Part shown: positions 59,160 to 64,000 of the stretch, piece by piece | Layout: the number at the start of each line of letters is the position of its first letter | How positions within the stretch are numbered: position 1 is the first letter of the stretch | Source: Aeromonadales bacterium | GTDB taxonomy: Bacteria; Pseudomonadota; Gammaproteobacteria; Enterobacterales; Aeromonadaceae | Direction of reading: 5' to 3' | Length of the DNA: 64,000 nucleotides | NCBI GenBank assembly: GCA_012518835.1 | Contig: JAAYRH010000033.1 | Coordinates: 1-64,000 of the forward strand | Translations under genes and position numbers: made by a program | Notes under the pieces: generated by a model | The model's input: the letters and a program-made list of their open reading frames with translations, nothing else | Database searches by the model: none | Told to the model about the DNA's origin: nothing

Positions 59160-59588
59160 ATGAAAACTTTTGTTGCTAAGCCAGAAACCGTAAAGCGTGA
59201 CTGGTATGTTGTTGATGCAGAGGGCAAGACTCTAGGTCGTTTGGCCACTGAGATTGCAGTACGTCTGCGTGGTAAGCATAAGCCAGAATTTACTCCGCAT
59301 GTTGATTGTGGCGATTATATCGTTGTAATTAACGCTGAGAAAGTTCAGGTAACCGGTAATAAAACCGAAGACAAAATTTACTATTCTCACACTGGTTTCC
59401 CCGGTGGCCTGAAATCAGTCAGCTTTGAACAGTTGATTGAGCGCAAGCCTGAGATGGTCATTGAGTCTGCCGTTCGCGGCATGCTGCCTCGTGGTCCATT
59501 AGGTCGTGCAATGTTTCGCAAGATGAAAGTCTTCGCGGGCGCTCAGCACAACCACGCTGCGCAACAACCTCAAGTACTGGACATCTAA
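59160..59588 (+). CDS. rplM: 50S ribosomal protein L13
   Basis: 142 aa from ATG 59160 ([20 protein letters not shown]), the invariant family start and length. An in-frame ATG 66 bases upstream would add 22 hydrophobic residues never seen in L13. Early 50S assembly protein. Followed after 15 bases by rpsI in the standard two-gene unit. Confidence 0.98.
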   Translation: MKTFVAKPETVKRDWYVVDAEGKTLGRLATEIAVRLRGKHKPEFTPHVDCGDYIVVINAEKVQVTGNKTEDKIYYSHTGFPGGLKSVSFEQLIERKPEMVIESAVRGMLPRGPLGRAMFRKMKVFAGAQHNHAAQQPQVLDI

Positions 59589-59603
59589 GGCGGGATTAGG
59601 CAA

Positions 59604-59996
59604 ATGGCAGAAACTCAATACTACGGTACCGGTCGTCGCAAAAGTTCTACTGCGCGTGTATTCGTAAAGAAAGGTAGCGGTAATATCGTTATCAATAAAC
59701 GCTCTCTTGAAGAATATTTTGGTCGTGAAACAGCTCGCATGGTGGTTCGTCAGCCATTAGAGTTAGTAGAAATGACTGATAATTTTGACTTGTACATCAC
59801 CGTTGCAGGTGGTGGAATTTCGGGTCAGGCAGGCGCAATTCGTCACGGCATTACTCGTGCCCTGATGCAATATGATGAAACCCTGCGTGGCTCGCTACGT
59901 AAGGCTGGCTTTGTTACTCGTGACGCTCGTAAAGTGGAACGTAAGAAAGTGGGTCTACATAAAGCACGTAAACGTCCTCAGTTCTCCAAGCGTTAA
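59604..59996 (+). CDS. rpsI: 30S ribosomal protein S9
   Basis: 130 aa, the E. coli length, ending with the basic tail [12 protein letters not shown] whose final Lys-Arg reaches the P-site tRNA. A terminator follows. Confidence 0.99.
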   Translation: MAETQYYGTGRRKSSTARVFVKKGSGNIVINKRSLEEYFGRETARMVVRQPLELVEMTDNFDLYITVAGGGISGQAGAIRHGITRALMQYDETLRGSLRKAGFVTRDARKVERKKVGLHKARKRPQFSKR

Positions 59997-60015
59997 TGGA
60001 GCAGGCGTTTATATC

Positions 60016-60041
60016 AAAGCCCGGGTCCCCCGGGCTTTTTT
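60016..60041 (+). terminator. Rho-independent terminator after rpsI
   Basis: AAAGCCCGGG / CCCGGGCTTT with loop TCC and a run of six T. Confidence 0.92.
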
Positions 60042-60134
60042 ATATATACGAGCTTATTTAAGTGTACTAACAAATTGTTGTTTAAACATACATAATGCTA
60101 CTGATGGGCGGTTTGTTAATACATTTCCCCGTCC

Positions 60135-60163
60135 TTGTAAAAGCCCTCGCTTTTCTTTAAAAT
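60135..60163 (+). promoter_or_regulatory. Candidate sigma-70 promoter of petABC
   Basis: TTGTAA (60135-60140), 17-base spacer, TAAAAT (60158-60163). Good spacing and near-consensus hexamers between the rpsI terminator and petA. Confidence 0.55.
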
Positions 60164-60279
60164 TTCGGGGTTTTATGTGGCAATTGAAACCATAATATCC
60201 GCCGCAGTTGTCACTGTACGTCTCAATGCATGGAACGAACAATAAAAAACGCGCGGAGACCAAATGGGAGAGTTTTTGG

Positions 60280-60870
60280 ATGAGCAATGTGCCAGTGGAT
60301 ACCGGTCGCCGTAGGTTTTTGACCTGGTCAACCGCAGCTGTAGGTGGGGTAGGTGCGGCATTTGTTGCTGTGCCTTTTATTTCATCATGGAACCCCAGTG
60401 CTAAAGCAAAAGCAGCTGGGGCGCCCGTAGAAGTGGACGTGAGTAAAATTGAGCCAGGTCAGCTAATTCGTATTGAGTGGCGAGGCAAGCCAGTGTGGGT
60501 GGTGTCACGTACTCAAGAGACACTGGATGAGTTGACTAAGATTGATAAGGATCTACGAGATCCTGACTCTGACGAGCCGCAACAGCCGGATTACGCACAA
60601 AATACCTACCGCTCGATTAAACCTGAGTTATTAGTAACCGTTGGGATCTGTACTCACTTAGGGTGTTCACCGACGTATATGCCGGGCAACTTTGGTGCGC
60701 AAGTGGAAGGAGTCGACTACGGTTTCTTCTGTCCTTGTCATGGCTCTAAGTTTGATATGGCGGGTCGAGTATTTAAAAACGTGCCTGCGCCGCTCAACTT
60801 AGAAGTTCCCCCTTATTACTATATGACCGATACCACTATTTTAGTGGGCGAAGATGAGGAAGGAGCCTAA
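60280..60870 (+). CDS. petA: Ubiquinol-cytochrome c reductase iron-sulfur (Rieske) subunit
   Basis: 196 aa from ATG 60280 (MSNVPVDTGRRRFLTW), with GGGAG about nine bases upstream; a longer in-frame start lacks a site and is not family-like. The twin-arginine signal RRRFLTW leads into a membrane helix (about 15-35). The 2Fe-2S motifs CTHLGCSP and CPCHGSKF are intact. Electron entry from quinol in the bc1 complex. Leads petABC. Confidence 0.96.
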   Translation: MSNVPVDTGRRRFLTWSTAAVGGVGAAFVAVPFISSWNPSAKAKAAGAPVEVDVSKIEPGQLIRIEWRGKPVWVVSRTQETLDELTKIDKDLRDPDSDEPQQPDYAQNTYRSIKPELLVTVGICTHLGCSPTYMPGNFGAQVEGVDYGFFCPCHGSKFDMAGRVFKNVPAPLNLEVPPYYYMTDTTILVGEDEEGA

Positions 60871-60872
60871 CC

Positions 60873-62090
60873 ATGCTGGGTAAACTCGTATCCTGGATTG
60901 ATGAGCGGATTCCAATGACCGCCACCTACAATAAACACGTAGGTCAGTATCCAGCCCCCAAAAACTTTAACTTCTGGTACTTCTTTGGCTCGTTAGCCAT
61001 GCTAGTACTGGTAAACCAAATCCTAACAGGGATTTGGCTGACCATGAACTATAACCCCTCTGGCGAGGGTGCGTTTGCTTCCGTTGAGTACATTATGCGT
61101 GATGTCGACTACGGTTGGTTATTGCGCTATATGCACAGTACCGGGGCATCTGCGTTCTTTGTGGTAGTTTATCTACACATGTTCCGTGGTCTTATCTACG
61201 GCTCTTACCAAAAACCTCGTGAATTGCTGTGGTTATTTGGTATGTTGATCTTCCTAGTACTGATGGCAGAAGCCTTTATGGGTTACTTGTTGCCTTGGGG
61301 ACAAATGTCCTTCTGGGGTGCTCAGGTAATTATTTCGCTGTTTGGTGCCATCCCAGTAATTGGTGACGATTTAACCCTGTGGATCCGCGGTGACTATGTT
61401 ATCTCTGGTGCTACGCTAACTCGTTTCTTTGCGCTACACGTGATTGCACTGCCGTTAGTGTTAGTGATCTTAGTGTTCTTGCACATTGTTGCGCTGCACG
61501 AAGTGGGCTCTAACAACCCCGACGGTATCGATATCAAGCTAGTTAAAGATGAAAACGGCTGGCCAAAAGATGCGATTCCGTTTCACCCTTACTACACCGT
61601 AAAAGACATTGTGGGCGTGGCAGGCTTCCTGTTCATCTTTGCTTTCTTTATCTTCTTTATGCCAGAAGGGGGCGGCTACTTCCTAGAAGCGCCAAACTTT
61701 GAAGCGGCAGATAGCTTGAAAACTCCTGAGCATATTGCTCCGGTGTGGTATTTCACGCCTTTCTACGCCATCTTACGCGCGGTACCTGATAAGTTAGCAG
61801 GCGTGGTCTTGATGGGGCTGTCTATTGCGGTGCTGTTTGTACTGCCGTGGTTAGACCGCTGTAAGGTGCGTTCTTTCCGCTACCGTAGCAAATTACACTT
61901 ATTGAACATTGCTCAGTTTGTAGTCTGCTTTGTTATCTTGGGTATGTTAGGCGCTTTGCCTTCCACTCCGGCACTAACGCTGTTGGCGCAAATCTGCTCG
62001 TTTGGCTACTTTGCTTTCTTTGTGCTGTTATTCTTTTACAGCAAAAACGAAAAAACCAAGCCGCTGCCAGAGAGGGTTACATTCAAATGA
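60873..62090 (+). CDS. petB: Cytochrome b subunit of the bc1 complex
   Basis: 405 aa with eight or nine membrane helices. Haem-ligand His pairs lie in MHSTGASAFFVVVYLHMFRG and FFALHVIALPLVLVILVFLHIVALH; the Qo-site PEWY-type motif here reads APVWYFTPFYAILRA. Two bases after petA and overlapping petC by four bases. Confidence 0.96.
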   Translation: MLGKLVSWIDERIPMTATYNKHVGQYPAPKNFNFWYFFGSLAMLVLVNQILTGIWLTMNYNPSGEGAFASVEYIMRDVDYGWLLRYMHSTGASAFFVVVYLHMFRGLIYGSYQKPRELLWLFGMLIFLVLMAEAFMGYLLPWGQMSFWGAQVIISLFGAIPVIGDDLTLWIRGDYVISGATLTRFFALHVIALPLVLVILVFLHIVALHEVGSNNPDGIDIKLVKDENGWPKDAIPFHPYYTVKDIVGVAGFLFIFAFFIFFMPEGGGYFLEAPNFEAADSLKTPEHIAPVWYFTPFYAILRAVPDKLAGVVLMGLSIAVLFVLPWLDRCKVRSFRYRSKLHLLNIAQFVVCFVILGMLGALPSTPALTLLAQICSFGYFAFFVLLFFYSKNEKTKPLPERVTFK

Positions 62091-62815
62091 AGAAGTTTAT
62101 CATTATCGCATTGGCCTTTTTACCGGCGCTAGCGTTTGCCAGTAATATTAAGCTGGATAAGGCGAACTACGATCAGGCAGACAAAGCTTCGTTACAAAAT
62201 GGCGCTAAGCTATTTATGAACTACTGTTCAGCTTGTCATAGTACGAAATACCAGCGCTATAATAGGGTTGCAGAAGATCTGGAGATTCCTGACGATGTAA
62301 TGCAGGCGAACCTGATGTTCACTGGTGCAGACATTGGTGACTTAATGCATAACGCCATTCCGGATAAAGATGCAGCGAACTGGTTTGGTGCACCACCGCC
62401 TGATTTAACACTGACCGCTCGGGTACGAGGCGCAGATTGGTTATACACTTATTTGCGTTCATTCTATAAGGATGACAGTCGCCCCTTTGGTGTCAATAAC
62501 TTGGTATTCCCCTCGGTGGGAATGCCTCATGTGCTAGAGCCATTACAAGGTAGTGCGGTACTGGTTACTGAGACTCGCACCGTAAAAGGTGAAGAAGTCG
62601 AAGTAGCTGTCGGTACTCAGGTTGATAGTACAGGGGAGCTAACTGCGGAAGAGTATGACGATGCGGTATTAGATATCGTTAACTTCTTAGTCTACTCAGG
62701 TGACCCAGTTAAGTTAGAACGCCACCGTATCGGGTATTGGGTATTGGGCTTTCTGGCTATCTTCTTTGTCATTGCATATTTGCTGAAAAGAGAATACTGG
62801 CGTGACGTACACTGA
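62087..62815 (+). CDS. petC: Cytochrome c1
   Basis: 242 aa. Signal peptide 1-18 (ends AFA), haem-binding CSACH (47-51), and an axial Met candidate in FPSVGMPHVLEPL. A C-terminal membrane anchor lies at about 214-234. Passes electrons from the Rieske centre to soluble cytochrome c. Confidence 0.96.
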   Translation: MKKFIIIALAFLPALAFASNIKLDKANYDQADKASLQNGAKLFMNYCSACHSTKYQRYNRVAEDLEIPDDVMQANLMFTGADIGDLMHNAIPDKDAANWFGAPPPDLTLTARVRGADWLYTYLRSFYKDDSRPFGVNNLVFPSVGMPHVLEPLQGSAVLVTETRTVKGEEVEVAVGTQVDSTGELTAEEYDDAVLDIVNFLVYSGDPVKLERHRIGYWVLGFLAIFFVIAYLLKREYWRDVH

Positions 62816-62901
62816 TTAGACATCGTCTAAGCTAAAGCTAGGGGCGGCAATGGGGCATATGTTTCCATTGCCGTTCCTATTTATAATTTGCGGAGGATTC
62901 A

Positions 62902-63531
62902 ATGGCAGTTGCGGCTAACAAACGCTCTATTATGACGCTCTTTTCGGGCGCAAATGATATCTACAGTCATCAGGTACGTATCGTACTAGCAGAAAAAGGG
63001 GTCAGTGTTGAAATCAGCCATGTGGAGCTGGATAGCCTGCCTGAAGATATGCTGGAGTTAAACCCATACGGTACTTTACCGACCCTAGTGGATCGGGAGT
63101 TGGTGCTTTATGAATCTGATATCATCATGGAATATTTGGACGAGCGCTTTCCTCATCCGCCCTTAATGCCAGTTTATCCGGTAGCACGGGGCAAAAGCCG
63201 CTTAATGATGCACCGTATTGAGCAAGACTGGTATTCGCTGGTTAAGCGGATTCAGAACAATGAAAAAGCGGATGAAGCACGAAAAGAACTGCGCGAAGCC
63301 TTACTTGCCATAGCCCCCATTTTTGCTGAATACCCTTACTTTATGAGTGAAGAGTTCAGCTTGGTCGATTGCTATATGGCACCTTTGTTGTGGCGTTTGC
63401 CTATTTTAGGCATTGAGCTAACAGGTAAAGGCTCTAAAGAGTTAAAAGGCTACATGATACGTTTGTTTGAGCGTGAATCTTTTCAGGCCTCTTTGACTGA
63501 AATCGAACGTGATACAGGTGGTAATCTCTAA
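62902..63531 (+). CDS. sspA: Stringent starvation protein A
   Basis: 209 aa GST-fold protein without the catalytic role. The conserved PHP loop appears in DERFPHPPLMPVYP, which contacts sigma-70/RNA polymerase. Supports stationary-phase and acid-stress transcription. SD CGGAGG is ideal. sspB follows two bases after the stop. Confidence 0.96.
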   Translation: MAVAANKRSIMTLFSGANDIYSHQVRIVLAEKGVSVEISHVELDSLPEDMLELNPYGTLPTLVDRELVLYESDIIMEYLDERFPHPPLMPVYPVARGKSRLMMHRIEQDWYSLVKRIQNNEKADEARKELREALLAIAPIFAEYPYFMSEEFSLVDCYMAPLLWRLPILGIELTGKGSKELKGYMIRLFERESFQASLTEIERDTGGNL

Positions 63532-63533
63532 TT

Positions 63534-63974
63534 ATGGAACATTTGACACCTAGTCGCCCTTACTTATTACGGGCTTTCTATGACTGGTTGCTAGACAACG
63601 AGTTAACGCCGCACTTGCTGGTGAATGCTGAGGTGGTACACACCACGGTTCCCCAGCAGCATGTACAAGATGGCCAAATCGTGCTGAATATTGCACCCCA
63701 AGCCGTGGTAGGTTTGCATATGGATAACGACGCTATTAGCTTTAGCGCCCGTTTTAGTGGCAGTCCTTTCCAAGTCTATGTACCCATGGCGGCGGTGGTG
63801 TCAATTCAGGCCAGAGAGAATGGCGCAGGAACTTTCTTTCCTCCTGAGCCAGCCTATGAGGCGTGGTTAGCGGATAGCAAAAGCGAAGAGCAGGCGCCTC
63901 CTAAGCCCGATCAAGATGAGCCAGCTGCGCCCGCGTCTAAGAAAGGCCGGCCAAATTTAAGAGTGATTAAGTAA
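63534..63974 (+). CDS. sspB: ClpXP specificity adaptor SspB
   Basis: 146 aa. N-terminal SspB substrate-binding domain (1-110) for ssrA-tagged proteins, a flexible acidic/Pro-rich linker, and the C-terminal ClpX-docking peptide RPNLRVIK, matching the LRVVK motif of E. coli SspB. No strong SD, consistent with translational coupling to sspA. Confidence 0.96.
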   Translation: MEHLTPSRPYLLRAFYDWLLDNELTPHLLVNAEVVHTTVPQQHVQDGQIVLNIAPQAVVGLHMDNDAISFSARFSGSPFQVYVPMAAVVSIQARENGAGTFFPPEPAYEAWLADSKSEEQAPPKPDQDEPAAPASKKGRPNLRVIK

Positions 63975-63980
63975 TAAAAA

Positions 63981-64000
63981 AACGCAGCCTAGGCTGCGTT
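63981..64000 (+). terminator. Probable terminator after sspB, cut by the window end
   Basis: Perfect palindrome AACGCAGCC-TA-GGCTGCGTT preceded by an A-run; the T-run would begin at or beyond 64000. Confidence 0.7.

Overview
The window is an almost fully coding stretch of chromosomal core genome from a gammaproteobacterium. Gene content and order match Enterobacterales/Vibrionales/Aeromonadales: csrD-mreBCD-maf-rng-yhdP-tldD, kdsD-kdsC-lptCAB-rpoN-hpf-ptsN-rapZ divergent from mlaFEDCB-ibaG-murA, degS-degQ-zapE-rplM-rpsI-petABC-sspAB. Protein similarity and the petABC and PA2778/PA2779-type genes suggest a marine Aeromonadales relative such as Oceanisphaera or Oceanimonas; that placement is inference. 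I see no insertion sequence, prophage, integron, CRISPR array or tRNA gene. The window opens inside a 5S rRNA gene, so it lies just downstream of an rRNA operon.

Layout. 1-4.7 kb: 5S rRNA end, lpxT, a degenerate CinA-like gene, metA with a tandem MetJ operator, and a CPA1 Na+/H+ antiporter. 4.9-11.5 kb: metH, a D,D-carboxypeptidase with a SPOR domain preceded by a possible Cys-rich leader peptide, then ogt, a YqfO-like gene and a PhnA-like gene on the minus strand. 11.6-16.8 kb: a second MCE-type lipid transport operon (STAS-permease, ATPase, MCE protein, PqiC-like lipoprotein) followed by a ClC protein. 16.9-19.3 kb: the uncharacterised PA2779/PA2778 pair, facing a glutaminyl cyclase. 19.3-24.4 kb: uvrA (with a LexA-like box) divergent from yajR and ssb. 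24.4-27.7 kb: a small unknown gene, a structured intergenic region, gltS, and a DAACS symporter with an altered substrate site. 27.9-43.6 kb: csrD, a D-cysteine desulfhydrase-like gene, the mre cluster through tldD, then darP and pmbA. 43.7-50.2 kb: the Kdo/LPS transport/sigma-54/PTS-Ntr cluster on the minus strand. 50.3-54.8 kb: mlaFEDCB-ibaG-murA. 54.9-64 kb: degS, degQ, zapE, rplM-rpsI, petABC, sspAB.

Functional theme. Much of the window serves the cell envelope: lipid A phosphorylation (lpxT), Kdo and LPS export (kdsD, kdsC, lptCAB), phospholipid trafficking (two MCE systems, yhdP), peptidoglycan synthesis and trimming (murA, rapZ control, the carboxypeptidase), shape (mreBCD), division (zapE) and envelope stress proteolysis (degS, degQ). 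The remainder is methionine synthesis, DNA repair, RNA turnover, the cytochrome bc1 complex and ribosomal proteins. The points most worth following up are the transporter with a rewritten substrate site, the PA2778/PA2779 pair with its operator-like palindrome, the Cys-rich upstream ORF, and the three-hairpin intergenic region near 24.8 kb. None of these amounts to a demonstrated new system.
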